Below are positions 21,651 to 31,076 of a stretch of 64,000 bases of DNA, one piece after another. The position numbers were made by a program, and so were the translations under genes. The DNA is from Duncaniella dubosii. Lineage in GTDB: Bacteria > Bacteroidota > Bacteroidia > Bacteroidales > Muribaculaceae. Position 1 is the first letter of the stretch. Each line of letters begins with the position of its first letter. A model generated the notes under the pieces. The model was not told where the DNA came from and ran no database searches. It was given only the letters and a program-made list of their open reading frames with translations. Location of the stretch: NCBI RefSeq assembly GCF_004803915.1, contig NZ_CP039396.1, positions 1,116,001 to 1,180,000 of the forward strand. The letters are read 5' to 3'.

Positions 21651-22973
21651 ATGTTCACTGATACCGAAACACAAAACGATATTTATAATATATGTGATTG
21701 CGAGACGCTCCACGACCGCTTTGACCGCGAGCATCTCTGGCATCCCTATACATCAACCATCAATCCGCTACCGACCTACAAAGTGGAATCGGCCGACGGA
21801 GTGCGCATACGCCTCGCCGACGGGCGTGAGCTTATCGACGGCATGTCGTCATGGTGGTGCGTCATACACGGCTATAACCATCCTGAGATAAACGAGGCCC
21901 TGCAACGCCAGCTCGGAAAAATGAGCCATGTGATGTTCGGCGGCCTTACACACTCTCCGGCCATCGAACTCGGGAAGCTGCTTCTTGAAATGGCTCCGCC
22001 CTCAATGCACAACATTTTCTATGCCGATTCCGGTTCCGTAGCCGTCGAGGTGGCGATGAAAATGGCCGTTCAGGCGGCCGTATCAAAGTCAGGCGACCAC
22101 AGAAAAACAAACTTCGTCACCATCCGCAGCGGCTATCACGGCGACACATGGAACGCCATGAGCGTCTGCGATCCTGTGACCGGAATGCACGGCGCATTCG
22201 GAACGGCTCTCCCAATCAGATACTTCGCACCTGCACCTGAAGTGACGTTTGACGGTCGCTGGAATCCCGCCGACATAGAGCCTCTCGCCGGTATAATCAA
22301 GGAACACAAGGACGAACTTGCAGCCCTGATTCTCGAACCCATCGTACAGGGAGCAGGCGGCATGCGTTTCTATCATCCCCAATATCTCCGCGAAGCCCGT
22401 CGGCTCTGCGATGAAGCCGGTATATATCTGATTTTCGATGAAATTGCAACCGGCTTCTGGCGCACAGGCAAATGCTTTGCGTGGGAACATGCCGGAGTAG
22501 AACCCGACATCATGTGTATCGGCAAAGGGCTGACTGCCGGCTACATGACCATGAGCGCCGTCCTTACCACACGCGATGTCGCCGATACAATCTCGCGTGG
22601 CGAGGCCGGAGTGATGATGCACGGCCCGACGTTCATGGCCAATCCGCTCGCATGCGCCGTTGCCGTCGCATCGCTCAGACTGCTGCGCGAGCAGAACATG
22701 AAACAACGGGTCGCACACATCGAAGCCGTCATCCGCCGCCACATCGCCGCAGCCGCCCTCGTCAAAGGGGTCAGAGACATCCGCGTACTCGGCTCAATCG
22801 GCGTAATCGAAATGGAAGAGCCGGTCGATGTAGGCGAGTTCCAGAAGCGATGTGTCGAACGCGGCATCTGGGTGCGCCCGTTCGGACGCAACGTCTACAT
22901 CATGCCACCATATATAATCTCAGACAGAGATCTGAAATATCTTATTGAAAAAATGATCGAGTGCATCAAGTGA
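21651..22973 (+). CDS. bioA: Adenosylmethionine-8-amino-7-oxononanoate transaminase
   Basis: A 440-residue class III PLP aminotransferase. HLWHPYTST near residue 28 is the BioA substrate-site signature. [21 protein letters not shown] contains the PLP-interacting Asp, and the Schiff-base Lys is in [14 protein letters not shown]. It makes 7,8-diaminopelargonic acid from KAPA using S-adenosylmethionine. It is the first gene of bioA-F-G/C-D, and its TGA overlaps a GTG start candidate of bioF. Confidence 0.95.
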   Translation: MFTDTETQNDIYNICDCETLHDRFDREHLWHPYTSTINPLPTYKVESADGVRIRLADGRELIDGMSSWWCVIHGYNHPEINEALQRQLGKMSHVMFGGLTHSPAIELGKLLLEMAPPSMHNIFYADSGSVAVEVAMKMAVQAAVSKSGDHRKTNFVTIRSGYHGDTWNAMSVCDPVTGMHGAFGTALPIRYFAPAPEVTFDGRWNPADIEPLAGIIKEHKDELAALILEPIVQGAGGMRFYHPQYLREARRLCDEAGIYLIFDEIATGFWRTGKCFAWEHAGVEPDIMCIGKGLTAGYMTMSAVLTTRDVADTISRGEAGVMMHGPTFMANPLACAVAVASLRLLREQNMKQRVAHIEAVIRRHIAAAALVKGVRDIRVLGSIGVIEMEEPVDVGEFQKRCVERGIWVRPFGRNVYIMPPYIISDRDLKYLIEKMIECIK

Positions 22974-24109
22974 ACACTTACTCCGACATACTCTCACGCC
23001 TCCGTGCCGACGGCAACTTCCGCTCCATCCCACGCGAGCTTGTCGACAGCGATAGCGTCACTGACCTGTCGTCGAACGACTATCTCGGCCTCGGCGCAGA
23101 CCGTGGGTTGCAGGACCACTTCTTCAGCTCGGCCTACAACCGCCGGATTCCAATGACTTCCTCGGCCTCGCGCCTTCTCAGCGGACGCCAGAGAGAATAT
23201 GAAGACCTCGAAAACTTCCTTGCGGAACTTTACGGACGCCCCTGCCTGCTGTTCAACAGCGGTTATCATGCGAACACCGGCATGATACAGGCGCTTGCGA
23301 CAGGCGACACCATGATTGTTGCCGACAAGCTCGTCCACGCAAGCATAATCGACGGCATCACTCTGTCGAAATCAGCCTTCACCCGATTCCGCCACAACGA
23401 CACTTCACATCTTGAAAAAATACTCGCCAAAGAAGCGGCCGCCCACGAAAGGGTGCTCATCGTTGTGGAAAGTGTCTACAGCATGGACGGCGACCGTGCC
23501 GACATCGACACTATCGTGGGGCTGAAGGAGAAATACCCCAACGCAATGCTTTATGTCGACGAGGCCCATGCGTTTGGCGTAGAGGGGCCGAAGGGACTTG
23601 GCTTATGCCGTGGAAACGGAAATTTCGACAAAATCGACATCATAGTAGGGACGTTCGGAAAGGCTGCGGCATCAGCCGGTGCGTTCTGTGCGGTCTCCCC
23701 TACCCTACGCGACTACCTCATCAACCGTGCACGCAGCCTGATATTCTCGACATCGCTGCCGCCGATGACTGTCGCATGGACACATTATATGATTGAGACA
23801 TTCCTCGCGATGGATGAACAGCGCCGCCATCTCAAAGCTCTCGGAGAGCGGTTGCGCCAACATCTCCAGCCACTGTCGCCCGGATTTCCCATCACCGCAA
23901 GCCACATACAGCCTTTTGTCACCGGCTCTGCCGAAAAAGCCGTATCCCTCTCGGAAAAACTGCTTGCCGAAGGCTTCAAGGTGCTCCCGATACGCACGCC
24001 GACCGTCCCTCCCGGAACGGAAAGACTGCGCATAAGCCTGAGCAGCGCAATGAGCATCGACTGTATCGACCGCTTTGGCGAAACACTCGCAAAACTGATT
24101 TCATCATGA
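22961..24109 (+). CDS. bioF: 8-Amino-7-oxononanoate synthase
   Basis: About 380 residues, alpha-oxoamine synthase family of PLP enzymes. Motifs are [11 protein letters not shown] near the N-terminus, [17 protein letters not shown], and the PLP Lys in [13 protein letters not shown]. It condenses pimeloyl-ACP (or CoA) with L-alanine. Two GTG starts are possible: 22961 (13-base overlap with bioA) and 22970 (GTGA, 4-base overlap with the bioA stop). No ATG is in place, and 22970 is the more typical coupled start. The end overlaps the next gene as ATGA. Confidence 0.94.
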   Translation: MHQVNTYSDILSRLRADGNFRSIPRELVDSDSVTDLSSNDYLGLGADRGLQDHFFSSAYNRRIPMTSSASRLLSGRQREYEDLENFLAELYGRPCLLFNSGYHANTGMIQALATGDTMIVADKLVHASIIDGITLSKSAFTRFRHNDTSHLEKILAKEAAAHERVLIVVESVYSMDGDRADIDTIVGLKEKYPNAMLYVDEAHAFGVEGPKGLGLCRGNGNFDKIDIIVGTFGKAAASAGAFCAVSPTLRDYLINRARSLIFSTSLPPMTVAWTHYMIETFLAMDEQRRHLKALGERLRQHLQPLSPGFPITASHIQPFVTGSAEKAVSLSEKLLAEGFKVLPIRTPTVPPGTERLRISLSSAMSIDCIDRFGETLAKLISS

Positions 24110-25530
24110 AATTCCACGTATTCCCCGCCAAGGACAACTCAAGCCACGACCGCGCCCTGCTGATTTTTGCCGGCTGGGGCATGGACGAGAAACCTTTCAG
24201 CCGTCTGCATCTTCCCGGTTATCATATAATAGTAATCTGGGATTACCGCGACAACAGATTTCCCGACCGACTCGAACGCACGATGGAAACCTTCGGTGAA
24301 ATCGCTGTCATCGCATGGTCATTCGGAGTTCCTGCGGCAACAGATTTCCTGCTGTCACACCGCTCGCTCCCCGTCACGGCACGAATAGCCGTCAACGGAA
24401 CGATGCACCCTGTCAACAATCAGAAGGGAATCTCGGAAGATATATTCCGGGGGACACTTGAAGGTCTTGATGAAAAATCATTGTCGAAATTTTATCTGCG
24501 CATGTGCGGCTCTGGTGCGGCAATGCGGCTTTTTTCCGAGACACTCCCTGACCGCAGTCCGTCGGAATTGCGGGAAGAACTGACAGCTATAGCAGACCGC
24601 CGCACGGTCGCTCCGCATGGATTATGGGAGCGTGCGGTCATAAGTTCGGACGACCGCATTATTCCACCCGACAATCAGATTCAGGCTTGGCGCGAAGAGG
24701 CAATCGAGACAATACGCATAGACGGCCCTCACCTCCCCAATTTCAACCGTCTCTTCCAATCACTTCTGACTGAAAAAGGACTTGTCGCCGAAAAGTTCAC
24801 CCGCGCCGAGACTACCTATGACGACAATGCCATCGTTCAGCGCGAAATCGCCGAACGCCTCTGTAGCTTCGCATCCGAGGCTTTGAAAGAAATATCAACC
24901 GGTGCCTCCTGCCCGATGGATGTCCTTGAAATCGGATGCGGAACGGGGCTTACCACACGCATGCTATGCCGGGCGACCGGTCTTGACAAAATCGAGGTCT
25001 GGGATCTTCATATCCCCTCGTCAATTCAGGAATCCATGCCGGATGTCAGGCTATCGGCTCGCGAATGTGATGCCGAGATCGAAATCCGCCGACTCCCAAG
25101 CGAAAGTCTCGACATGATTTTTTCCGCATCCACAATGCAATGGTTCAACTCCCCGAAAACATTCATGAGCGAATGTGCCCGCGTACTCCGCAAAGGCGGC
25201 TATGCCATACTCTCGACATTCGGTCCGGGGACAATGACCGAGATAGGAAGTCTGTTGAACAGCAGACGCCACTATCCGTCTGTAGACGCGCTCCGGAGCA
25301 TGCTTCCCGACGGATGTGCGGTAATCAGCCTCATATCCGGGACACGCACCATTCTGTTCGAGACACCTGCCGATGCTATGCGCCACGTAAAACTCACCGG
25401 GGTCAACGCCCTTAGCAGCAGACACGGCAGCATCTCCGCACGAACAATACTCTCATCCTATCCCCTCACCCCTACGGGACAAGCACCGGTCACATACGAA
25501 CCGGTCTACATCGTATTCAGAAAAATATAA
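24106..25530 (+). CDS. bioGC: Fused pimeloyl-ACP methyl esterase (BioG) and malonyl-ACP O-methyltransferase (BioC)
   Basis: 474 residues in two modules. Residues 1-215 match the BioG (DUF452) alpha/beta hydrolase: LLIFAGWGMD, nucleophile S72 in IAWSFGVPAA, an Asp near 182-183 and H209 in DGPHLPNF. Residues 227-474 match BioC: FTRAETTYDDNAIVQ, then the SAM motif I VLEIGCGTG at 273-281. BioC methylates malonyl-ACP to open pimelate synthesis by the fatty-acid route; BioG removes the methyl at the end. The fusion places the first and last steps in one chain. The start ATG overlaps the bioF stop. Confidence 0.9.
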   Translation: MKFHVFPAKDNSSHDRALLIFAGWGMDEKPFSRLHLPGYHIIVIWDYRDNRFPDRLERTMETFGEIAVIAWSFGVPAATDFLLSHRSLPVTARIAVNGTMHPVNNQKGISEDIFRGTLEGLDEKSLSKFYLRMCGSGAAMRLFSETLPDRSPSELREELTAIADRRTVAPHGLWERAVISSDDRIIPPDNQIQAWREEAIETIRIDGPHLPNFNRLFQSLLTEKGLVAEKFTRAETTYDDNAIVQREIAERLCSFASEALKEISTGASCPMDVLEIGCGTGLTTRMLCRATGLDKIEVWDLHIPSSIQESMPDVRLSARECDAEIEIRRLPSESLDMIFSASTMQWFNSPKTFMSECARVLRKGGYAILSTFGPGTMTEIGSLLNSRRHYPSVDALRSMLPDGCAVISLISGTRTILFETPADAMRHVKLTGVNALSSRHGSISARTILSSYPLTPTGQAPVTYEPVYIVFRKI

Positions 25531-25552
25531 TCACCACCTTATTAGATAAGAC

Positions 25553-26191
25553 ATGGGTCAGGCATATTTCATCTCAGGAATCGACACCGACGCCGGCAAA
25601 AGCTACGTCACCGGCTATATCGCATCGCGCCTCATGAAAGAGGGCAAGAGTGTGGCAACCCAGAAATTCATCCAGACCGGCAACATCGGTTTTTCGGAAG
25701 ATATAGACCTTCACCGAAAAATCATGGGTATCGGACCGTTGCCAGAGGATATCGACCACACTACCGCCCCGATAATCTTCTCTTATCCGGCATCGGCACA
25801 ACTCGCCGCCCGCATGGACGAACGAGATATAGACCTCAACATCATCGACAGATCGACTGAAATTCTCTGCAGCCGCTACGACATTGTGCTTGTCGAAGGG
25901 GCTGGAGGGCTGATGGTCCCTATCACCGACGATTTTTTCACCATCGACTATGTGGAGTCGCGCAAACTGCCGATAATATTAGTGACCAACGGAGTTCTCG
26001 GATCAATCAACCATACCATCCTATCACTTGAAGCCATTAAATCACGCGGGATAAGGCTCGCCGCCGTCATCTACAACGAGCACTTCGACACCGACCGCAT
26101 CATCAGCGCAGACTCTCAGGCATTCCTCCGGCGCTACGTCAGCCGCAACTTCCCGGACACCTGCTTCGCCACAATACCCACTCTCGATTAA
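25553..26191 (+). CDS. bioD: Dethiobiotin synthetase
   Basis: A 212-residue P-loop protein with GIDTDAGKSYVTG at residues 9-21 (the BioD form of Walker A) and VEGAGGLMVPI near residue 115. It forms the ureido ring of dethiobiotin from diaminopelargonate, CO2 and ATP. It lies 22 bases after bioGC and ends the operon. No bioB is in the window, so the final sulfur-insertion step must be encoded elsewhere. Confidence 0.93.
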   Translation: MGQAYFISGIDTDAGKSYVTGYIASRLMKEGKSVATQKFIQTGNIGFSEDIDLHRKIMGIGPLPEDIDHTTAPIIFSYPASAQLAARMDERDIDLNIIDRSTEILCSRYDIVLVEGAGGLMVPITDDFFTIDYVESRKLPIILVTNGVLGSINHTILSLEAIKSRGIRLAAVIYNEHFDTDRIISADSQAFLRRYVSRNFPDTCFATIPTLD

Positions 26192-26257
26192 AACACTTTT
26201 TAAATACGCTCTAACACTATTTGAAACCATTTTTTAGGCGATTTCAACAATAATAAG

Positions 26258-26265
26258 TAACTTTG
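26258..26265 (+). promoter_or_regulatory. Putative -7 element of the exonuclease gene
   Basis: TAACTTTG matches TAnnTTTG, 21 bases upstream of the ATG at 26287. It overlaps a potential TTG start at 26263, which argues against that start. Confidence 0.55.
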
Positions 26266-26286
26266 CGTCCTAAAACGCATATTCCA

Positions 26287-26931
26287 ATGGACATCAATTC
26301 TTTTAGCATCTCAATATCAAAGGAGCAGCTGTCGGGACTGCCGACGGTAGAATTTGCCGGCTCTATAACGGTGCTTGAAAATATGCCCGATGCCTTGGAA
26401 GCCCTCCGCTATCTCAATACATGTAAGGCGGTAGGATTCGACACCGAGACAAAACCAAATTTCCGAAAGGGGCAGACCAATACGGTCTCGCTGATTCAGA
26501 TTTCCACTCTCGACCATTCATTCCTGTTCCGTCTTAACAAACTCGGTTTCTTCCCGGAACTGCGCGAGTTCATGGAATCAGACAAAGTAACAAAAGTCGG
26601 GCTTTCGCTGCGAGATGATTTCCATGTCCTCCACAGGATAGCCAGCTTCGAACCGGCTGAATTCATCGACCTGCAAAATGTCGTGAAGTCATTCCATATC
26701 GCCGACTCAAGCCTGCAAAAGATATATGGAATAATTTTCAACGGACGCATCTCGAAAAGCCAGCGTCTGAGCAACTGGGAAGCCGCCCAGCTGAGTCAGG
26801 GTCAGAAAATCTATGCGTCGATCGACGCATGGGCATGTCTGCGAATCTACCGGCATCTGATGGACGGCTGTTTCGACCCTGCAGAGTCGGCCTACATACA
26901 CCACGATTCCGGAACAGCCGAAGGACAATAG
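26287..26931 (+). CDS. DEDD-type 3'-5' exonuclease domain protein (RNase D-like)
   Basis: A 214-residue single-domain protein with Exo I FDTET (in KAVGFDTETKPNF), Exo II around VGLSLRDDFHVLH and Exo III YASIDAWACLRIY (Y-x3-D). These are the metal-binding acidic residues of the RNase D/WRN exonuclease family. It lacks the HRDC domains of full RNase D, as do the many short Bacteroidetes homologues. The start at 26287 is chosen because the upstream TTG lies in the promoter box. RNA or DNA preference cannot be told. Confidence 0.85.
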   Translation: MDINSFSISISKEQLSGLPTVEFAGSITVLENMPDALEALRYLNTCKAVGFDTETKPNFRKGQTNTVSLIQISTLDHSFLFRLNKLGFFPELREFMESDKVTKVGLSLRDDFHVLHRIASFEPAEFIDLQNVVKSFHIADSSLQKIYGIIFNGRISKSQRLSNWEAAQLSQGQKIYASIDAWACLRIYRHLMDGCFDPAESAYIHHDSGTAEGQ

Positions 26932-27030
26932 TCTGTCTCTTCCCGATTCCTGACAGCAACCATTAAACAGATTCATCCCACTTAATACCTGACACTTCAT
27001 AATTAAAACTTTAAACTTAACCTAAAAACC

Positions 27031-27237
27031 ATGAAACTACGACGTTCAACAGTCATCCCGTCCATCCTCCTGATTTATCTCGGAGTGATGAGCTACATCG
27101 GTTATTCCGAATTCCAGCAAGGAAACTATCTATACTACTTCGGTGTTATCGGCGCCACATTGCTCATAATTGCCATCCTGCATGTTTTTCTGAAAAAACG
27201 GGAGCGCCTGCGGGAGAACGATTCACGCCGGACGTAG
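27031..27237 (+). CDS. Small two-helix membrane protein
   Basis: 68 residues with two hydrophobic segments (about 10-26 and 34-53) and a strongly basic C-terminus (KKRERLRENDSRR). I do not recognise a named family, although similar small proteins occur in Bacteroidetes. It lies 100 bases after the exonuclease and 25 bases before the formate/nitrite channel gene, so it may be cotranscribed with the latter. Start and composition look like a real gene. Confidence 0.65.
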   Translation: MKLRRSTVIPSILLIYLGVMSYIGYSEFQQGNYLYYFGVIGATLLIIAILHVFLKKRERLRENDSRRT

Positions 27238-27261
27238 AAATAAACACAGTATCAACGAAAC

Positions 27262-28059
27262 ATGCAAATCAGAACCCCAAGAGAAATCACTGAAACCGCC
27301 GCAACTGTCGGCGCAGCCAAAGCTAATCTTACAGTCAAGAATCCCTCGCGTCTTCTGCTCGCATCGTGTCTTGCCGGAGTCTACATAGCTCTTGGCGGAA
27401 TCTTATCGCTTATTGTCGGCTACGGTTTCCCGGAACTGACAGAAGCCAATCCGGCAGTCCAGAAACTTCTGAGCGGGTGCATGTTTCCAATCGGTCTTAT
27501 ATTGGTGGTAGTGCTCGGCGCAGAACTTTTCACCGGCAACAATGCCCTCCTCATCCCGTCATACGCAAAAGGCAGCCACAGCTTCGGGCTTGTCATGCGT
27601 AACTGGGTAATGGTATATATCGGAAACTTCATCGGCGCAATTGCTTTTACATATATAATGGTCTATGCCTGCGGGCTTACTTCGTCCGCACCCTACCACG
27701 AAGCCATCATCAACATTGCCAAAGCAAAAGTATCGATGACATGGCTGACAGTATTCATAAAGGGAATCGGAGCTAACTGGTGTGTCTGCCTTGCGGTATG
27801 GCTCGCTCTTTCCGGAAAGACATTTTTTGAGAAAGCCCTCGGCTGCTGGCTGCCGGTAATGGCATTCGTAGTACTCGGCTACGAACACTCGATTGCCAAC
27901 ATGTTCTTCATCCCCCTCGGCATGATGGAGGGCGCGGACATAGGCATAATTGAAGCAATAACAACCAATATTATTCCTGCCACCCTCGGTAACATAGTCG
28001 GAGGAGCTCTCCTCGTCGGCGCAGTCAACGCATATATCCACGAAATCAGGAAAGACTGA
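27262..28059 (+). CDS. Formate/nitrite transporter family channel
   Basis: A 265-residue polytopic protein with six apparent helices. GAELFTGNNALLIPS is the family signature after helix 2, and a second Asn-containing segment GANWCVCLAVWLA comes before helix 5. FNT proteins form pentameric channels for formate, nitrite or hydrosulfide across the inner membrane. The substrate cannot be assigned from sequence alone. The neighbouring Crp/Fnr regulator and the pyruvate oxidoreductase later in the window fit an anaerobic formate or nitrite role (inference). Confidence 0.9.
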   Translation: MQIRTPREITETAATVGAAKANLTVKNPSRLLLASCLAGVYIALGGILSLIVGYGFPELTEANPAVQKLLSGCMFPIGLILVVVLGAELFTGNNALLIPSYAKGSHSFGLVMRNWVMVYIGNFIGAIAFTYIMVYACGLTSSAPYHEAIINIAKAKVSMTWLTVFIKGIGANWCVCLAVWLALSGKTFFEKALGCWLPVMAFVVLGYEHSIANMFFIPLGMMEGADIGIIEAITTNIIPATLGNIVGGALLVGAVNAYIHEIRKD

Positions 28060-28078
28060 TCCCCAACAATACGGGTAG

Positions 28079-28336
28079 AAAAACAACAACGCATGGCTGC
28101 GATCTCACATCGTGGCCATGCGTTGCCTTTATGTATGATTTTACTGTTGGCTGTTAAGAGACAGCAGTATTCCTGCATCTCTTTTTTCTTATTCCTCAGA
28201 TTCAGTGTTGCGCTCAATATCGAAAGCGTAGGTTAAATCAATGCCAGAGCGCGATAAAAAAACATTATCTACTATTAGTAAAAAATTGATGATCGATCAT
28301 CAGATATATTTCTCATAGCTTTATTCAGAGGTTTAA
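28079..28336 (-). ncRNA. Candidate small RNA between the FNT channel and the Crp/Fnr regulator
   Basis: On the minus strand a TAACTTTG box (28349-28342) predicts a start near 28336. About 210 bases later a long hairpin (28124-28088) is followed by GTTGTTTTTC, the better U-tract of its two sides. No convincing reading frame lies between. A palindrome TGATGATCGATCATCA (28287-28302) would fold inside the RNA. The alternative is that this is simply the 3' untranslated part of the Crp/Fnr message. No RNA family was recognised. Confidence 0.4.
28088..28130. terminator. Long hairpin terminator, probably bidirectional
   Basis: AACGCATGGC (28088-28097) pairs with GCCATGCGTT (28115-28124), and an inner CGAT (28100-28103) pairs with ATCG (28109-28112). 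The plus side tail is GCCTTTATG. The minus side tail is GTTGTTTTTC, which is the stronger terminator. It would end the FNT transcript and any minus-strand transcript. Confidence 0.7.
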
Positions 28337-28341
28337 CTCTG

Positions 28342-28349
28342 CAAAGTTA
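28342..28349 (-). promoter_or_regulatory. Minus-strand -7 element in the FNT/Crp gap
   Basis: The minus strand reads TAACTTTG, an exact TAnnTTTG match. The -33 region is poor. The CRP-type palindrome at 28371-28386 would be centred about 42-43 bases upstream of the predicted start, the class II activator position. Confidence 0.5.
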
Positions 28350-28370
28350 TGAAATATAATCGACGAAAGA

Positions 28371-28386
28371 TGTGACAAATGTCACA
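28371..28386. promoter_or_regulatory. CRP/FNR-family operator-like palindrome
   Basis: TGTGACAAATGTCACA is a perfect inverted repeat TGTGAC-N4-GTCACA and matches the classic CRP half-site spacing TGTGA-N6-TCACA exactly. It lies 34 bases beyond the 3' end of the Crp/Fnr-family regulator gene. HcpR-type regulators of anaerobes are reported to use similar sites (family knowledge). Confidence 0.6.
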
Positions 28387-28419
28387 ATCGTCTCCCGCAG
28401 CGGGTGACAACGTTATTTT

Positions 28420-28977
28420 TTATTTCGTCTTCTGATTACGGAAGCGATGAAGCTGCCGGCGGGAGATGTTCAGATATGAAGCAAGGTCTCCGACAGGTAC
28501 GAGGTCAAGAATACGTGGGAAACGTTCGAGAAGATGTGCGTAGCGCTGTTCAGGGGTGAAACGGTAGATGTTAAGCACATGGTCATAGGCTTGTCCGAAC
28601 AACACCTGCAGAAATTTCACCTTGACTTCAGGCCGGGTGTCAAGAATCTCACATATATACGACGAAGGGACAACCATCACTTCCGAATCTTCCAATGCGA
28701 TTATGTCCGTAGGCATTTTCTCTCCGGCCAAGGCACTGAGATAATTGGCGACGACCGCATCCTCGAAGACAAAGCCTACAGCCTTGGCATGACCGGCATT
28801 ATCTGTCAGGGAGTGTTTGAATCCACCCGAGACAATCCACCCTACACGCTGCAACACTTCACCGGCATGCACGAAATATTCGCCACGCCTGAAAAACAAT
28901 CTTTCTCCGCGGGTCTCACATAAATTCTTCCAGAACGAAAAATCAAGAGCTTCTTCAAAAGCATTGAACTGTGACAT
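28420..28977 (-). CDS. Crp/Fnr-family transcriptional regulator
   Basis: A 185-residue protein. Residues 15-115 form a cyclic-nucleotide-binding-like beta roll (RRGEYFVHAGEVLQRVGWIVSGG). The C-terminus has a short helix-turn-helix, DLASYLNISRRQLHRFRNQ. No N-terminal or central Cys set for an Fe-S cluster is visible, so it is not a classical FNR. It is the size of the common short Crp-like regulators of Bacteroidetes. It faces the FNT channel gene tail to tail, with a CRP-like palindrome in between. The effector is unknown. Confidence 0.85.
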   Translation of the reverse strand: MSQFNAFEEALDFSFWKNLCETRGERLFFRRGEYFVHAGEVLQRVGWIVSGGFKHSLTDNAGHAKAVGFVFEDAVVANYLSALAGEKMPTDIIALEDSEVMVVPSSYICEILDTRPEVKVKFLQVLFGQAYDHVLNIYRFTPEQRYAHLLERFPRILDLVPVGDLASYLNISRRQLHRFRNQKTK

Positions 28978-29225
28978 ATCAACGATTATAAGTAACCATT
29001 CAAATTAAGCAATCCAAGACACAATGTAACTTTCCTGTAAAATAGTCATAAGCTCTTGTGTCTGACGACAGCCCCAAAGAATATGAATAATTATGAAGAG
29101 TTACTATTTTTATATGTTACAACAGATTCCTGACTTCCGGTCCGCGCCGTCATTATAATCAGAGTCATAACGACGGCCGGATGAAAATCAAGAATCCGTT
29201 GTCATGTCAACTGTCCTACAGCCGA

Positions 29226-30911
29226 CTATTCCATGAGCTTGCGATAACGGCGGCGCGTAGGCTCTTTGCCGTCGTTGTGGGCACGCTTGTAATCCTCGTA
29301 GTCGGAGTATGAACCTTCAAAGAAGACCACATTGCCGTCGCCTTCAAACGAAAGGATGTGTGTGCAGATGCGATCGAGGAACCAACGGTCGTGGCTCACG
29401 ACAACGGCGCATCCGGCGAAATCGTCGAGACCTTCTTCAAGAGCGCGAAGCGTATTCACGTCAATATCGTTGGTAGGTTCGTCGAGCAGAAGCACGTTGC
29501 CCTCCTCTTTAAGCGCCATTGCAAGGTGAAGGCGGTTACGCTCGCCACCCGAAAGCACTGCTATTTTTTTCTCCTGATCAGCGCCGGTGAAGTTGAAACG
29601 CGAAAGATAGGCTCGGGCATTGACATCACGGCCACCCATGCGGAAGCTTTCCACTCCCTGCGAAATCACCTCGTAGACACTCTTGTCGGGAAGAAGGTCG
29701 TGGTGAGTCTGGTCGACGTATGCAATCTTGACAGTCTCGCCTACCTCAAACGTACCTGCATCGGGAGTCTCCTGCCCCATGATCAGACGGAAAAGAGTGG
29801 TCTTTCCCGCACCGTTCGGTCCGATGACACCGACAATACCGCCCTGCGGGAGCGAGAAGCTCAGATCCTTGAAAAGCTGCTTCTTGCCGAAAGCCTTCGA
29901 GAATCCCTGCACGTCAATGACCTTGCTGCCGAGACGCGGACCATTGGGGATGAAAATCTCAAGACGCTCTTCCTTCTCCTTCTGGTCCTCGTTGAGAAGA
30001 CGGTCGTAGCTCGAAAGACGGGCCTTGCCTTTGGCCTGACGGGCCTTGGGAGCCATACGCACCCATTCAAGCTCGCGTTCGAGAGTCTTGCGACGCTTCG
30101 ATGCCTGCTTCTCCTCCTGAGCCATGCGTTTGGTCTTCTGGTCGAGCCATGAGGAATAATTACCCTTCCAAGGTATTCCCTCGCCACGGTCAAGCTCAAG
30201 AATCCAGCCTGCGACGTGGTCAAGGAAGTAACGGTCGTGGGTGATGGCGATGACCGTTCCCGGATATTGCTGAAGATGCTGTTCGAGCCAGTCGATCGAC
30301 TCAGCGTCAAGGTGGTTGGTAGGCTCGTCGAGAAGCAGGATGTCGGGCTGCTGAAGGAGCAGACGGCAAAGAGCCACACGACGGCGTTCGCCTCCTGAAA
30401 GGGTGGTCACACTCTGGTCGTCGGGCGGACACTGGAGAGCATCCATCGCACGTTCGAGCTTAGAATCTATGTTCCACGCATCGGCGGCGTCAAGCTTGTC
30501 CTGAAGCTCTGCCTGACGTGCGAGAAGGGCATCCATCTTGTCGGGGTCTTCAAGCACATCCGGGTCGCCGAACGATTCATTTACCTTATCGAACTCGGCA
30601 AGAAGATCCATGATCGGCTGCACTCCTTCGCGCACAACCTCAATGACGGTCTTGGAGGGATCGAGCTGCGGATCTTGTTCGAGATAGCCCACAGAGTAGC
30701 CCGGAGAGAAGACCACCTCGCCCTGATAGCTCTTGTCGAGGCCGGCTATGATTTTCAGAAGTGAGGACTTACCTGAACCGTTGAGACCGATGATACCTAT
30801 CTTAGCACCATAGAAAAATGAAAGATAGATGTTTTTCAACACCTGTTTCTGCGGCGGATATGTCTTTGAGACACCCACCATCGAGAATATTACTTTTTTA
30901 TCGTCAGCCAT
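29226..30911 (-). CDS. ettA: Energy-dependent translational throttle protein EttA (ABC-F)
   Basis: A 561-residue protein with two ABC ATPase domains and no membrane part. Walker A motifs are GLNGSGKSS (near 43) and GPNGAGKTT (near 357). Signatures are LSGGERRRV and LSGGERNRL, and Walker B segments are LLLDEPTNHLD and LLLDEPTNDID. The linker contains the basic, charged P-site tRNA interaction motif region. EttA binds the ribosomal E site and gates entry into elongation according to the ATP/ADP ratio. Length and start match the family. Confidence 0.93.
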   Translation of the reverse strand: MADDKKVIFSMVGVSKTYPPQKQVLKNIYLSFFYGAKIGIIGLNGSGKSSLLKIIAGLDKSYQGEVVFSPGYSVGYLEQDPQLDPSKTVIEVVREGVQPIMDLLAEFDKVNESFGDPDVLEDPDKMDALLARQAELQDKLDAADAWNIDSKLERAMDALQCPPDDQSVTTLSGGERRRVALCRLLLQQPDILLLDEPTNHLDAESIDWLEQHLQQYPGTVIAITHDRYFLDHVAGWILELDRGEGIPWKGNYSSWLDQKTKRMAQEEKQASKRRKTLERELEWVRMAPKARQAKGKARLSSYDRLLNEDQKEKEERLEIFIPNGPRLGSKVIDVQGFSKAFGKKQLFKDLSFSLPQGGIVGVIGPNGAGKTTLFRLIMGQETPDAGTFEVGETVKIAYVDQTHHDLLPDKSVYEVISQGVESFRMGGRDVNARAYLSRFNFTGADQEKKIAVLSGGERNRLHLAMALKEEGNVLLLDEPTNDIDVNTLRALEEGLDDFAGCAVVVSHDRWFLDRICTHILSFEGDGNVVFFEGSYSDYEDYKRAHNDGKEPTRRRYRKLME

Positions 30912-30980
30912 ATAACTGTTTTTATTATTTTTTTAATGATATTCTAATGCAACAACGGACTGGAATTTACATGCGGTTCA

Positions 30981-31010
30981 TTGGAGTTCGGAATGAAATT
31001 CGTAATTTTG
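30981..31010 (+). promoter_or_regulatory. Promoter of the MFS transporter gene
   Basis: TTG (30981-30983), a 19-base spacer, then TAATTTTG (31003-31010). This is a good Bacteroidetes -33/-7 pair, with the start point about 60 bases before the ATG at 31077. Confidence 0.65.
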
Positions 31011-31076
31011 CGCCCCGAAAAATCACAGGACCAATCCATAAATAGAGTTTCTAATAGTTTCTAACAGATCGCCGTT

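Noticed and set aside
26263..26286. TTG start for the exonuclease
   Set aside because: The TTG is part of the TAACTTTG promoter box, and the ATG at 26287 starts the conserved sequence.
27879..28217. Minus-strand open frame of 112 codons opposite the FNT gene
   Set aside because: Its latter part is antisense to the channel gene, and its first 35 residues have no family features. The region is better explained as a noncoding transcript or spacer.
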